From: JADJLQ01 sp038251405
Lineage (GTDB): Bacteria > Bacteroidota > Bacteroidia > Chitinophagales > Saprospiraceae
Length of the DNA stretch: 64,000 bases
NCBI GenBank assembly: GCA_038251405.1
Contig: JBBSBH010000018.1
Coordinates: 1 to 64,000, forward strand
Direction: 5' to 3'
Both the position numbers and the translations under genes were made by a program. A model generated the notes under the pieces. The model was not told where the DNA came from. It saw only the letters and a program-made list of their open reading frames with translations, and did no database searches. The number at the start of each line of letters is the position of its first letter. Within the stretch, counting starts at the first letter, position 1. Shown here one piece after another: positions 26,012 to 35,567 of the stretch.

Positions 26012-28366
26012 TTGAAAATAAATAACCGGTTTCCTATCGTTCTTTACTTTTCCATGGCGTTCGTATTGTCCACGGTGTGCATAGGTGTACATGCTCAAAA
26101 TTTTACCATCAGTGGTTATGTTAAAGACGCAGAAAACGGGGAGACCCTCATTGGCTCCAATATTTACCTCAAAGCAAAGCCGGAGACTGGTACTGCAACT
26201 AATAATTATGGCTTTTATTCTATTTCGCTTCCTGAGGGCAATTATGATTTGGTATTTTCATATCTGGGTTTTCAGGATCAGATCAAGCACATTGAGTTAA
26301 CTAAAAATATAAAACTGGAGATCAATCTCAATTCAGGAGTATTGTTAAAAGAGCTGGTGGTAGAAGAAAATAGCAGCATTGATCAGGTACAAAACACATC
26401 CATGGGCCGCATAGAGATGAAGACAGAGGACATTCAAAAATTGCCAGCCCTGTTTGGAGAAGTGGATGTATTAAAAGCATTACAATTATTACCCGGGGTC
26501 TCCGCTGCTGACGAAGGCAGTGCTGGTTTTTATGTACGCGGAGGAGGGGCAGATCAAAATTTACTTTTGCTAGATGAGGCCCCTGTGTACAATTCCGGTC
26601 ATATGCTCGGTTTTTTCAGCATTTTCAATAGTGATGCCATAAAGAATACGACTTTAATCAAAGGAAATATGCCGGCTAACTATGGAGGCAGGATTTCAAG
26701 TGTGATCGATATTCAGATGAAGGAAGGTAATAGCAAACATTTTGCTGCCGCAGGGGGAATAGGGTTGATTTCCTCCAGGCTTACTTTGGAAGGGCCCATT
26801 GTCGATGAAAATACTTCTTTTATCATTTCTGGTCGTAGAACTTATCTTTTGGATTTAGCCCAACCATTTATAAAAAAGTCAAATTTTGCAGGTACCAATT
26901 ACTATTTCTATGACCTGAATGCCAAACTTAACCATCGGTTTTCAAGCCGTGACCGGGTCTACTTAAGTGCCTATTTCGGTCGGGATATTCTCAATTACAA
27001 ATCTAATGAAAGAGGTTTTAGGCTAAATATGCCATATGGTAATAATACGGCCACTTTGAGATGGAATCACCTCATCAATGATAAGATGTTTATGAATGTT
27101 ACGGGAGTCTATAATGGCTATGATTTTACCTTGACAGGGGAGCAAGATATATTCCAATTTAAAGTGTTCAATGGCGTAAAAGATGCCCAGGGGAAACTTG
27201 ATTTTGACTATTATCCAAGTCCCAGTCATTCCATAAAATTCGGGGGCAATCTCATTCATCATAAATTTACCCCAAATGTGATCAATGGTAAAAGTGGGGA
27301 TGTAGAGTTTACTAATGATTTCCAGGCAAAATATGGTCTCGAATCTGCCATTTATTTTCAGGATGAGATAAAAGTAAATAGGCAACTCACGGTAAATGCA
27401 GGTTTGAGATTTAGTGGATTTGATCAGATAGGTACTTATAAAACAGAGTTGAAGACCTATAAAGACTTTGAGTCGATTAAAGCTTTTTCAGCTTTAGAGC
27501 CGCGACTATTGGCCACTTTTTTACTAAATCCCTCTACATCATTAAAATTTGGATATACAATTAATGCTCAGTACTCTCACCTGGTATCGAATAGCGCCAG
27601 TACTTTACCTACGGATGTTTGGGTGCCAAGTTCTACTTTAGTAAGCCCTCAACGGGGAAATCAAATAGCCTTAGGATGGTTTAAAAGCACAACTAATGGA
27701 CAATACAATTTGTCCATAGAAGGGTTCTACAAAAAACTAAAAAATCAAATAGATTATAAAGAAACCTATACCAGTAATTCGAGCATTGAACTGGAACAAG
27801 CATTTGTATTTGGAAAAGGGGCAGCCTATGGCGGTGAGCTATTCATTCAAAAAAATAAAGGCAAATTGACTGGATGGTTTGGATACACGTACTTACAAAC
27901 ATGGAGAAAATATGAGGATATTGAAAATGGGCGAAAATTTCCTGCCTCATTCGAAAAACCTCATGATATTGAATTAATACTCAATTATGAAATTTCAAAA
28001 AAATGGAATTTCAGCTCTACACTATTGTATAGCACAGGTAGGCCTTTTACTCCATTGCGAAGTGTATACTTTATTGATAATGAGCTAGTGACGCGCTATG
28101 GCCCGCGCAATAGCTCGAGGTATCCTGACTACCACCGTATTGATTTTAATGTTACTTATACGCCACATCCGGAGTCTATCAAAAAATTTAAAAGTTCCTG
28201 GGCCTTTTCTATTTACAATGTGTACAATCGAAAAAATCCTTTCTTTATAAACTATGATTTTGAATCTGACTTATCCTCCGGCAAAGTAAAGGCTACAGCC
28301 TACAAAGTGTCTTTATTCCCAATCATACCATCGATTACCTGGAATTTCAAATGGAATCAGAATTGA
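26012..28366 (+). CDS. TonB-dependent receptor with CarboxypepD_reg-like domain
   Basis: A 784-aa outer-membrane receptor. After a signal peptide (about 1-29, ending VHAQ) it has a CarboxypepD_reg-like beta-sandwich (30-110), a plug domain with LPGVSAADEGSAGFYVRGGG and a long beta-barrel. The end WNFKWNQN is an aromatic-terminated barrel strand. The start is TTG at 26012: this gives a positively charged signal-peptide start (KINNR), while the first ATG (26054) would leave a signal without it. The substrate is unknown. It overlaps the DUF4249 gene by 16 bp. Confidence 0.9.
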   Translation: MKINNRFPIVLYFSMAFVLSTVCIGVHAQNFTISGYVKDAENGETLIGSNIYLKAKPETGTATNNYGFYSISLPEGNYDLVFSYLGFQDQIKHIELTKNIKLEINLNSGVLLKELVVEENSSIDQVQNTSMGRIEMKTEDIQKLPALFGEVDVLKALQLLPGVSAADEGSAGFYVRGGGADQNLLLLDEAPVYNSGHMLGFFSIFNSDAIKNTTLIKGNMPANYGGRISSVIDIQMKEGNSKHFAAAGGIGLISSRLTLEGPIVDENTSFIISGRRTYLLDLAQPFIKKSNFAGTNYYFYDLNAKLNHRFSSRDRVYLSAYFGRDILNYKSNERGFRLNMPYGNNTATLRWNHLINDKMFMNVTGVYNGYDFTLTGEQDIFQFKVFNGVKDAQGKLDFDYYPSPSHSIKFGGNLIHHKFTPNVINGKSGDVEFTNDFQAKYGLESAIYFQDEIKVNRQLTVNAGLRFSGFDQIGTYKTELKTYKDFESIKAFSALEPRLLATFLLNPSTSLKFGYTINAQYSHLVSNSASTLPTDVWVPSSTLVSPQRGNQIALGWFKSTTNGQYNLSIEGFYKKLKNQIDYKETYTSNSSIELEQAFVFGKGAAYGGELFIQKNKGKLTGWFGYTYLQTWRKYEDIENGRKFPASFEKPHDIELILNYEISKKWNFSSTLLYSTGRPFTPLRSVYFIDNELVTRYGPRNSSRYPDYHRIDFNVTYTPHPESIKKFKSSWAFSIYNVYNRKNPFFINYDFESDLSSGKVKATAYKVSLFPIIPSITWNFKWNQN

Positions 28367-29307
28367 AAAAAGCGAGCCACTTTTTTAGTATTATTTCCAC
28401 AATCTTAGCAGGATTTTTGATTAATTCCTGTGAGACAGAGTTTATACCCACAAATATAAATCTTGACCCAGAGATTGTAGTTGAGGGTTATATTGAATTA
28501 GCTGATGACGCACTTCCACCTTATGTGTTATTGACGAGTTCAAGACCATTTTTTAACACCATTAATCAGAGTCAATTAAATGATATTTTTATTCACGATG
28601 CCGATGTCCAAATAGTATACGATAGTCAAACCACTAAATTACAAGAGCTATGTCTCAATGATTTGCCTCCGGCCTTAAAGAGCCAGGTAGCCATTAGATT
28701 AGGGATAGATCCGGATAGTGTAAAGACCAACCTATGCGTTTATGTTGACATTAATGGGATAGTTAAGCCAATGGTTGGCAAATCCTATAATTTGAAAATA
28801 AAATCAGGTTCTCAAATTATAGAAGCCACCACCACTATTCCTGCCTATGTACCACTTGATTCTTTATGGTGGAAGGAAGCACCAGGCACACCGTCTGATA
28901 CATTGCTTCAACTTGAAGTTATAATCCATGATCCTTTCGGTGAAATGAATTTCTATAGATATTTCTGCAAACTAAATGACGGCCAATTCCTTACTCCATT
29001 CAATTCAGTTTACGATGATCCATTAATCAATGGTAAGGAATTTGAATTTAACCTGGTCAGGCCTAATAATACTGGTGAAAAGTTTAATCAATCTACTTTT
29101 GGACTTTTTCATATTGGCGATAGTGTATGTGTAAAATGGGCTACTATTGATAAAGCACATTTCAATTTTTGGAACACCTATGAATTTAATAAAGGTAGCC
29201 AGGGGCCATTTTCTACTTATACTACCATAGACTCAAATATAAAAGGGGGATTGGGCGTATGGGGCGGATATCATTCTAAGACTTATAGATTGAAAGTAAA
29301 ACGATAA
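28351..29307 (+). CDS. DUF4249 lipoprotein
   Basis: A 318-aa protein with a lipoprotein signal (LINSC, Cys27) and the N-terminal DUF4249 pattern: IVVEGYIE, PYVLLTSSRPF and DADVQIVYD. These proteins are usually encoded directly after a TonB-dependent receptor with a CarboxypepD_reg domain, as here, and are thought to be its surface partner. The gene overlaps the receptor gene by 16 bp, which indicates one operon. The ligand is unknown. Confidence 0.85.
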   Translation: MESELKKASHFFSIISTILAGFLINSCETEFIPTNINLDPEIVVEGYIELADDALPPYVLLTSSRPFFNTINQSQLNDIFIHDADVQIVYDSQTTKLQELCLNDLPPALKSQVAIRLGIDPDSVKTNLCVYVDINGIVKPMVGKSYNLKIKSGSQIIEATTTIPAYVPLDSLWWKEAPGTPSDTLLQLEVIIHDPFGEMNFYRYFCKLNDGQFLTPFNSVYDDPLINGKEFEFNLVRPNNTGEKFNQSTFGLFHIGDSVCVKWATIDKAHFNFWNTYEFNKGSQGPFSTYTTIDSNIKGGLGVWGGYHSKTYRLKVKR

Positions 29308-29374
29308 GTTATTAAGCATCACTTCAATAGACTGAATTATTTATTTTGCGTACGGCCAATCCGGAATAATTTAT

Positions 29375-29382
29375 TACCTTTG
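29375..29382 (+). promoter_or_regulatory. Putative -7 box of rpsP
   Basis: TACCTTTG is an exact match to TAnnTTTG, about 40 bp before the rpsP ATG. A TTTG at 29345-29348 is too far away (26 bp) to be an ideal -33 element. Confidence 0.5.
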
Positions 29383-29422
29383 CGGCCATTTTTAATCACA
29401 ACTACTAAATGTTTATCATTAT

Positions 29423-29893
29423 ATGGCAGTTAAAATAAGACTTCAGAGACATGGCCGTAAAAAAAGGCCTTATTACCACATCGTAGTAGCAGATGCAAGA
29501 TCTCCTCGTGATGGTAAATTTATTGAACTATTGGGAACGTATAATCCAATAGTTAAACCGGCAACCGTAGACCTGGATAATGAAAGAGCCCTTGATTGGC
29601 TGATGAAGGGTGCTCAACCCACGGACACTGTTCGTAATTTACTTCGATTTAAAGGAGTTCTGTACAAAAAGCATCTCCTGCGTGGAGTTAAAAAGGGAGC
29701 TATTACTGAGGAGCTAGCAGAAGAAAAATATCAGACTTTTGTGATGGATAAGCAAAAATCCAATGATGTGGAAATTACTAAAAATGCAGCTTCAGTGAAA
29801 GCCTTTCATGAGGCCGTATTTGGCAAAGCAAAACCAGTAAAGCAAAAAGCAAAGCAAGGCGCTGAATCTAGCGAAGGCGATGCTCAGGAATAA
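29423..29893 (+). CDS. rpsP: 30S ribosomal protein S16
   Basis: A small-subunit ribosomal protein that helps assemble the 5' domain of 16S rRNA. Residues 1-80 match bS16: MAVKIRLQRHGRKKRPYYHI, ELLGTYNP and DWLMKGAQPTDTVRN. The remaining 70 or so residues are a Lys/Ala/Glu-rich extension seen in Bacteroidota S16. It is flanked by a -7 box upstream and an intrinsic terminator downstream. The common partners rimM and trmD are not adjacent, so it appears to be a single-gene unit. Confidence 0.95.
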   Translation: MAVKIRLQRHGRKKRPYYHIVVADARSPRDGKFIELLGTYNPIVKPATVDLDNERALDWLMKGAQPTDTVRNLLRFKGVLYKKHLLRGVKKGAITEELAEEKYQTFVMDKQKSNDVEITKNAASVKAFHEAVFGKAKPVKQKAKQGAESSEGDAQE

Positions 29894-29934
29894 TACTTAG
29901 ATTTACAAGGTAGTTCTAAAAAGAATAAATTTGG

Positions 29935-29976
29935 ATCTGGTAAGGCCTTTAAAAGTCTTACCAGATTTTGTTTTTA
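29935..29976 (+). terminator. Intrinsic terminator of rpsP
   Basis: ATCTGGTAAG (29935-29944) pairs perfectly with CTTACCAGAT (29957-29966), with a 12-base loop and the tail TTTGTTTTT. The terminator covers an in-frame TTG that could extend the next gene upstream, which supports ATG 29991 as that gene's start. Confidence 0.85.
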
Positions 29977-29990
29977 AAAAACTAAATAAT

Positions 29991-31376
29991 ATGGAAAAAC
30001 TGGATTCAAAATATATCAATACTTTAGAAGAAATTAAATCAAGAATACAATCCTCAGATACCCTCGCTGCCTTACTTGAAGATGAGTCAGAGGCTTCTTT
30101 TCAAGCTTTGAGGGACGAATTTGAGCCTGAAATAAATACAATTTATCATGAAGTAGGCACCTATAAACCCTTACAAATCTTAGATTTAGAGCAAATAATA
30201 ATGGATGGGGGGTTTGAAGGAGTGTATTTACCCAAAATATTGGGTTATACAGTACTTAGAGGAGATGTAGATGAATATGGAAAGTATAGAAGGCCCCAGG
30301 ATCAATTTGGGCTTGCAGTAAAAGCAATTGCCAATTGTAACAATTTTGAATTGCTTAAAAATAAAACAGGTCAAACTCTTCAAATTGGTTTTTCTTTATC
30401 TAGTGATATCTGGGTTTCAAATCTTGTGGAACATCTTGAAAATAAAAGAAGTAGAGTCTTTTTTGAAAGTATTCGGTCACAACAGATTCATGACGATGAA
30501 GCCAGAAAATCAGCTTTGGCAAAATATGGTCGGCAATTTGAAGGAGCGCCTTATCATTCCGCTGAATTTCCTAACTCTCAGGAAGACCTTAAAAGCCTAT
30601 ACATTCCGTTGAAGGATTTCTTGCTCCATCGGGTAAAGCATTTTACTGATAATTCAAGTTTATTGCTTTATTTGAGCAATTTTCTTAAGAATGAAAGGTT
30701 GTATCATTTGTCAGAATACTGGAATCTGGTATATATCATTGCTAATTTTTATCCTATGGAAGGAGCTGATCAGATAGTGCTTCAAAATCTGGTCAATGAA
30801 AATCGTCGAAATGATAACACTTTCAGTGAACAGTATTTCAGATTCTTACATCAAATGCATAAGGAAGACATAGTTTTTAATGCGGAAGTTGATAAGAATG
30901 TTGAAGGCATACTGGATGAAAATATTCATGATGATGTAAAACGATATTATGAATTAGCAGATGTGATTCACTCTAAAGGATATATGCATGAAGACACCAT
31001 AGAGGCTGTGCGAAATTTTTATGAATCTAATGAGGGGCTGTCAGTAATAAATGCCACCGTAAGAAATACCATTCTGGGTTACTTCAAAACATTGCTTAAT
31101 AATCTGGATGAGGGCGAATATCAAAATTACTTTGAGATCAGCAAGATCTTCCATATTTATATGAAGATCTTTTCAAACGAAAAATTCAATCAGGATGTAC
31201 AATCTCTCAACCAGAAATTCGTACATAAACTGCTGTCCAAGTATAATGATAAGCGGGGAAAAGATTACCAGGAGATCAAAAAATTCGTGACCAGTAATTT
31301 TGCTGAGCTGGATTATATGAAAGAAAAGGATATTACGGAATTGTTTAAAACCAAGCGAAAGAAAGCATCAGTTTAA
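29991..31376 (+). CDS. Conserved-looking helical protein, unknown function
   Basis: A 461-aa protein I do not recognise. It has no signal peptide or membrane helix and looks mostly alpha-helical, with many short charged helices and aromatic-rich stretches such as YFRFLHQMH and YFEISKIFHIYMKIF. It ends in a basic tail (FKTKRKKASV). A HEAT/TPR-like helical scaffold is conceivable but I see no clean repeat. It begins 15 bp after the rpsP terminator, so it should have its own promoter or depend on read-through. Confidence 0.65.
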   Translation: MEKLDSKYINTLEEIKSRIQSSDTLAALLEDESEASFQALRDEFEPEINTIYHEVGTYKPLQILDLEQIIMDGGFEGVYLPKILGYTVLRGDVDEYGKYRRPQDQFGLAVKAIANCNNFELLKNKTGQTLQIGFSLSSDIWVSNLVEHLENKRSRVFFESIRSQQIHDDEARKSALAKYGRQFEGAPYHSAEFPNSQEDLKSLYIPLKDFLLHRVKHFTDNSSLLLYLSNFLKNERLYHLSEYWNLVYIIANFYPMEGADQIVLQNLVNENRRNDNTFSEQYFRFLHQMHKEDIVFNAEVDKNVEGILDENIHDDVKRYYELADVIHSKGYMHEDTIEAVRNFYESNEGLSVINATVRNTILGYFKTLLNNLDEGEYQNYFEISKIFHIYMKIFSNEKFNQDVQSLNQKFVHKLLSKYNDKRGKDYQEIKKFVTSNFAELDYMKEKDITELFKTKRKKASV

Positions 31377-31482
31377 ACATTCGTTGCCTATTTTGAAATA
31401 AAATTCCGTGATAAGCTAACATTCACATTTTATTAATAGTTATACGAAAACCAATAATTGATTTGAGGCGTTTAGTAATAAA

Positions 31483-32235
31483 GTGTTAAAAGATTTTACT
31501 TCAGCCATCAAGGCATACTGGGAAGCATGGAAAATCATAGTAGATCAACGACTATGGTTATATTTATTTGTTACTGGTTTTATCAGCATTTTTTATGGCT
31601 TATTAGTTGGAGTGAGTACATGGTATTGGTCAGATAATTTGAAAGATCTCGTTCTCAACATATTTCCTTCTCAATATGATTCAAAGATTTTATCCAGAAT
31701 CAGCAGTGCTTTAGTGAATGTAGGTATTGCCACCACCGGCATTGTAATATATAAGTATGTAATACTCGTATTGTTATCACCCATTTTATCGTCGCTATCC
31801 CGTAGAATAGAAGAAGCTGTTGCCGGGTATTCCATGTCCTATAATGCAGAATCAGACGAAACTGCAATTAAAGATTTTATTAGGGCTTCATTTTTTGGTA
31901 TCAGAAAATTTTCAAAAGAAATTTTATTTACAGTTGGGTTTTTATTCTTAGGGATTATTCCTGTACTGAATTATTTGATTGCTCCACTCATATTCATTAT
32001 TCAATCTATGTACGTTGGATTTTGCACCATGGATTTTAGTTTGAACAGATATTTTAGTGTAGCTAATAGTTCTGATTTTATCAGAAAAAATCTTGGAATA
32101 AGCATCGGTATTGGTATTGTTTTCATGATCCTCATCTTAATACCTATTGTGGGTTTATTTTTTGCCCCTGCACTGGGAGTAGCAGCAGCTACTTTGAAAA
32201 CAGTGCCTCGGGTATACCGGCCTACGTACGCTTAA
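31483..32235 (+). CDS. EI24/CysZ-like integral membrane protein
   Basis: A 250-aa polytopic protein of the EI24 (CysZ-like) family. It has an N-terminal segment IKAYWEAWKIIVDQRLW, a membrane helix, then LLSPILSSLSRRIEEAV, a family hallmark, and further helices around 140-165 and 205-240. CysZ is a sulfate permease; most Bacteroidota EI24 proteins have no assigned function. The start is GTG at 31483; no ATG upstream fits. The preceding 106 bp hold nothing I recognise. Confidence 0.78.
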   Translation: MLKDFTSAIKAYWEAWKIIVDQRLWLYLFVTGFISIFYGLLVGVSTWYWSDNLKDLVLNIFPSQYDSKILSRISSALVNVGIATTGIVIYKYVILVLLSPILSSLSRRIEEAVAGYSMSYNAESDETAIKDFIRASFFGIRKFSKEILFTVGFLFLGIIPVLNYLIAPLIFIIQSMYVGFCTMDFSLNRYFSVANSSDFIRKNLGISIGIGIVFMILILIPIVGLFFAPALGVAAATLKTVPRVYRPTYA

Positions 32236-32284
32236 GTTTTTACGCATCTTTTTTTAAAGCATCAGTCTCACCTTTTTTAACTTT

Positions 32285-32292
32285 TATCTTTG
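32285..32292 (+). promoter_or_regulatory. Putative -7 box of the HU-CCDC81/SPOR gene
   Basis: TATCTTTG matches TAnnTTTG exactly, 24 bp before the ATG at 32317. No -33 TTG is seen at the normal distance. Confidence 0.5.
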
Positions 32293-32316
32293 TAACTTTG
32301 ATTCTTATTTATATTG

Positions 32317-33180
32317 ATGGGGTTTGGCGCTTATATTTTAGAAACTTTAAGACAACACGGAAGTGCTGAGCTCGGCCCAATGGGCCATTTTAGTTTAGAT
32401 TACACTCCGGCCAAATGGATGGTGCATAATCAATCCTTTGCAGCGCCTAAATCAAAATTAGTGTGGACTTCTAATCCAGGGTCTACTGGTCAGGATTTTG
32501 TAAAAATAAGCCAGACAATTGCATTTTTACATGATATATCTTTTCAGTCTGCTCATGAATTTGTAAATAAAGTAGTTTCAGATTTTAACAATTCTAATCA
32601 GGTAGATCTAGGTTCCTTAGGAATATTATCCAAACAAACGGATGATCAAATATTTTCCAGTTTTCAGATGAATCCTGCATTAGAATCTTCATTGAAAGTA
32701 AGTAATCTTAATTTAAAGCCACTAGCTATAGAGAGAGAAGCAGATACGAGTATAAATTGGTGGTTAGCTCTTGCATCAGCCATTTTTTTAGCTACATTAT
32801 TTTGGGTTATCGGATTATTGGCGAAACTTCCCAATCAATCGAATACAGCGGAACTTCAATTTACTCAGGATTATTCCTCTTCAAATATAAAGGAGACGAA
32901 TATGGCACCGCAATTCAGTACCGAAGACCTATTAGTAGACAGTAACCAGAATATTGAGCCTTCAGATTTTATTATTATTACGGGCACCTTTTGTGAAAAT
33001 AAAAATTTAATTCGGGCTAAGTCCCTCCTTACCCAGAAAGGGTATCATTTATATGAAGAAAAACTAGAAAATAATTGCACCAGAATAGGTATATTATTTA
33101 GTTCTTTACAAAATCGTGACCAGGAATTGGCCACTGTAAGAAACACTTTAGAGCCGGGTGCATGGATCCTTGATCAATAA
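32317..33180 (+). CDS. HU-CCDC81 domain and SPOR-domain membrane protein
   Basis: A 287-aa protein. Residues 1-135 match the bacterial HU-CCDC81 tandem: ILETLRQHGSAELGPMGHF, then SFQSAHEFVNKVVSDF. A single membrane helix follows at about 155-178, a linker of roughly 50 residues, and a C-terminal SPOR-like domain (about 215-287: DFIIITGTFCENKNLIRAKSLL). SPOR domains bind glycan strands denuded of peptides at the division septum. The architecture puts a DNA- or protein-binding HU fold in the cytosol and a wall sensor outside. An in-frame TTG one codon upstream is unlikely to be used. kdsA starts 6 bp downstream. Confidence 0.8.
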   Translation: MGFGAYILETLRQHGSAELGPMGHFSLDYTPAKWMVHNQSFAAPKSKLVWTSNPGSTGQDFVKISQTIAFLHDISFQSAHEFVNKVVSDFNNSNQVDLGSLGILSKQTDDQIFSSFQMNPALESSLKVSNLNLKPLAIEREADTSINWWLALASAIFLATLFWVIGLLAKLPNQSNTAELQFTQDYSSSNIKETNMAPQFSTEDLLVDSNQNIEPSDFIIITGTFCENKNLIRAKSLLTQKGYHLYEEKLENNCTRIGILFSSLQNRDQELATVRNTLEPGAWILDQ

Positions 33181-33186
33181 TATTTT

Positions 33187-34005
33187 ATGTCCCAAAATGT
33201 AATGCCTTTACAAATTACTTCTAGCGATCAATCCCTGTTTTTTTTAATTGCGGGACCATGTGTAGTAGAAAGCAAAGAACTGTTATACGAAGTAGCCGAA
33301 AAAATGGTCGATATTACCTCTCAATTTAATATTCCATACGTTTTTAAATCTTCTTACCGTAAAGCAAATAGAAGCAGTAAAGATTCATTTACAGGAATTG
33401 GAGACGAAAAAGCGTTGGAATTTTTAGCAGAGATTAAGCAATATTTTAATATACCCGTTCTCACGGATATTCACACCGAGGAAGATGCAAGACTGGCAGC
33501 AAAATATGTAGATGTACTTCAAATCCCTGCATTTCTATGTAGACAAACTAGTTTATTAGAAGCAGCTGCCGAAACGGGCAAAATAATAAATATTAAAAAG
33601 GGCCAATTCATGAGCCCGGAAGCCATGAGATTTGCGATAGATAAAGTGAAGGCTAAAGGCAATCCACAGGTATGGTTAACCGAGCGGGGCACTACTTTTG
33701 GTTATCAGGATCTAGTGGTAGATTTTCGTGGGATATCAATAATGAAAGCCTTTGATGTTCCGGTTATATATGATGTCACCCACAGCCTGCAACAGCCCAA
33801 TCAATCTTCAGGAGTTACAGGTGGTAGACCGGAATTAATAAATGTGATGGCATCGGCGGGTATAGCAGCCGGTGCAGATGGCTTATTTATAGAGACTCAT
33901 CCTGATCCTAAAAATGCTAAATCAGATGGTGCCAATATGTTAGCTTTAGATAAAATGAAAGACTTGATTTCCAGGCTGGTAAAAATCAGAGAAGCAATCA
34001 CCTGA
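33187..34005 (+). CDS. kdsA: 3-deoxy-8-phosphooctulonate (Kdo-8-P) synthase
   Basis: Condenses arabinose 5-phosphate with phosphoenolpyruvate to give Kdo-8-phosphate, needed for the LPS inner core. The 272-aa TIM barrel has GPCVVES near 24, FKSSYRKANRSS (the PEP/A5P binding loop), TDIHTEEDA, QIPAFLCRQTSLL, and CDVTHS-like DVTHSLQQP. It starts 6 bp after the SPOR protein gene and is followed after 10 bp by the FAD dehydrogenase, so a co-transcribed run is likely. Confidence 0.95.
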   Translation: MSQNVMPLQITSSDQSLFFLIAGPCVVESKELLYEVAEKMVDITSQFNIPYVFKSSYRKANRSSKDSFTGIGDEKALEFLAEIKQYFNIPVLTDIHTEEDARLAAKYVDVLQIPAFLCRQTSLLEAAAETGKIINIKKGQFMSPEAMRFAIDKVKAKGNPQVWLTERGTTFGYQDLVVDFRGISIMKAFDVPVIYDVTHSLQQPNQSSGVTGGRPELINVMASAGIAAGADGLFIETHPDPKNAKSDGANMLALDKMKDLISRLVKIREAIT

Positions 34006-34015
34006 AATAGTACTA

Positions 34016-35563
34016 ATGAATCCGATCATCGAAATAGTATTGACTCCAGAGGAAAAGACCGATGAACATAATATGGAGCGAAAAATTGGTTATGCTTTAG
34101 GCTCAGCTTATGATGCGAAGATCTTTTATAGGATTCTTAAGCGATCTTTGGATGCCAGAAAATCACCACTTTATCGATATCGTATTGAAGTATCGGATAA
34201 AGAGATTCCTTTACAGCCCTCTCTAAAGTCTACTTATAAAAATGTGACTAATTGTAAGTCAATTATAATTGTAGGTGCTGGACCAGCTGGTTACTTTGCT
34301 GCATTAGAGTGTTTAGCACTTGGATTAAAGCCTATAATAATAGAAAGGGGTAAAAATGTCAGAGATAGAAGACGAGATCTTAAAGGAATTCAGCAAGATC
34401 ATATTGTAAATCCAGATAGCAACTATTGCTTTGGTGAAGGCGGAGCAGGTACTTATTCTGATGGAAAATTGTATACACGGTCAGGAAAGCGAGGAGATAT
34501 TAATAAGGTGAATACTATTTTCGTAGAACATGGTGCTTCCGCTGAAATTTTATTCGATGCACATCCCCATATTGGCTCCAATAAACTGCCTGATATTATT
34601 CAAAATATGAGATCAACCATTGAAGAATTTGGAGGGCAAATACATTTTGACCAAAAAGTTATAGATTTTAGTATTCAAAATGGAGTAATAAATGGTGTCA
34701 CTACAAATTCCAACGAGTATCATGGAGAAGCTGTAATTCTGGCAACAGGCCATTCTGCACGGGATATTTTTGAATTAATGCATCGTAAGAATTTATTGAT
34801 AGAATCAAAATCTTTTGCACTGGGAGTACGCATAGAGCATCCCCAATCATTAATAGATTCCATTCAGTATCATCAGAAAAATCGACATGATCAGTTACCT
34901 GCAGCGGCCTATTCACTTGCTTGTACTATTAATGATCGCGGAGTATTTTCATTTTGTATGTGTCCGGGAGGTTTAATGGTGCCAGCGGCTACCTCGCCAG
35001 GAGAGATAGTCATCAACGGTATGTCTCTTAGCAGACGCGATAGCAAATTTGCAAATTCAGGAATTGTAGTAGGAGTACATCCATTAGATTTCCAAAACTC
35101 GGAATTTGACCCATTCTGCGGTCTCAATTTTCAAAAAAGAGTGGAGCAACATGTATTTCAGGCAGGTGATGGTAGCCAAAAGGCACCAGCTCAAAGATTG
35201 ACTGACTTTATGAAAAGCAGAATATCTGCCAGCTTGCCAGACTCCTCTTATATCCCGGGTCTTTGGTCTGCCCCCATCGATGAAATTTTGCCATCAGGGA
35301 TAGTTTCCCCACTTAAAGAAGGAATCAAACTATTTACTTCAAAAATGAAAGGCTTTTATACGGAAGAGGCTGTAGTAGTTGCCACGGAAAGTAGAACGAG
35401 TAGTCCCATACGCATTCCCAGAAATTCATTATCTATGCATCCTCAATGTGCAGGTTTAATACCATGCGGAGAAGGGGCTGGATATGCAGGAGGAATAATG
35501 TCAGCTGCCATGGATGGACAACATTGTGCAAGGGCGGCCTACCATTATGTTTTAGCTAATTAA
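34016..35563 (+). CDS. Uncharacterised FAD-dependent dehydrogenase (COG2509-like)
   Basis: A 515-aa flavoprotein. Residues 1-75 form a small N-terminal domain (LKRSLDARKSPLYRYRIEV) typical of this family; a dinucleotide-binding GAGPAGYFA loop follows near 84. The CFGEGGAGTYSDGKLYTR motif is diagnostic of this FAD-dependent group, and the C-terminal GEGAGYAGGIMSAAMDG closes the FAD site. The substrate is unknown. It starts 10 bp after kdsA; DoxX follows 4 bp later. Confidence 0.88.
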   Translation: MNPIIEIVLTPEEKTDEHNMERKIGYALGSAYDAKIFYRILKRSLDARKSPLYRYRIEVSDKEIPLQPSLKSTYKNVTNCKSIIIVGAGPAGYFAALECLALGLKPIIIERGKNVRDRRRDLKGIQQDHIVNPDSNYCFGEGGAGTYSDGKLYTRSGKRGDINKVNTIFVEHGASAEILFDAHPHIGSNKLPDIIQNMRSTIEEFGGQIHFDQKVIDFSIQNGVINGVTTNSNEYHGEAVILATGHSARDIFELMHRKNLLIESKSFALGVRIEHPQSLIDSIQYHQKNRHDQLPAAAYSLACTINDRGVFSFCMCPGGLMVPAATSPGEIVINGMSLSRRDSKFANSGIVVGVHPLDFQNSEFDPFCGLNFQKRVEQHVFQAGDGSQKAPAQRLTDFMKSRISASLPDSSYIPGLWSAPIDEILPSGIVSPLKEGIKLFTSKMKGFYTEEAVVVATESRTSSPIRIPRNSLSMHPQCAGLIPCGEGAGYAGGIMSAAMDGQHCARAAYHYVLAN

Positions 35564-35567
35564 CAAT

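Noticed and set aside
27023..27385. Minus-strand frame of 120 codons inside the TonB-dependent receptor
   Set aside because: It is opposite a well-supported beta-barrel coding sequence and has no domain features.
29931..29990. TTG start extending the 461-aa protein by 20 residues
   Set aside because: The stretch contains the rpsP terminator stem and T-tail.
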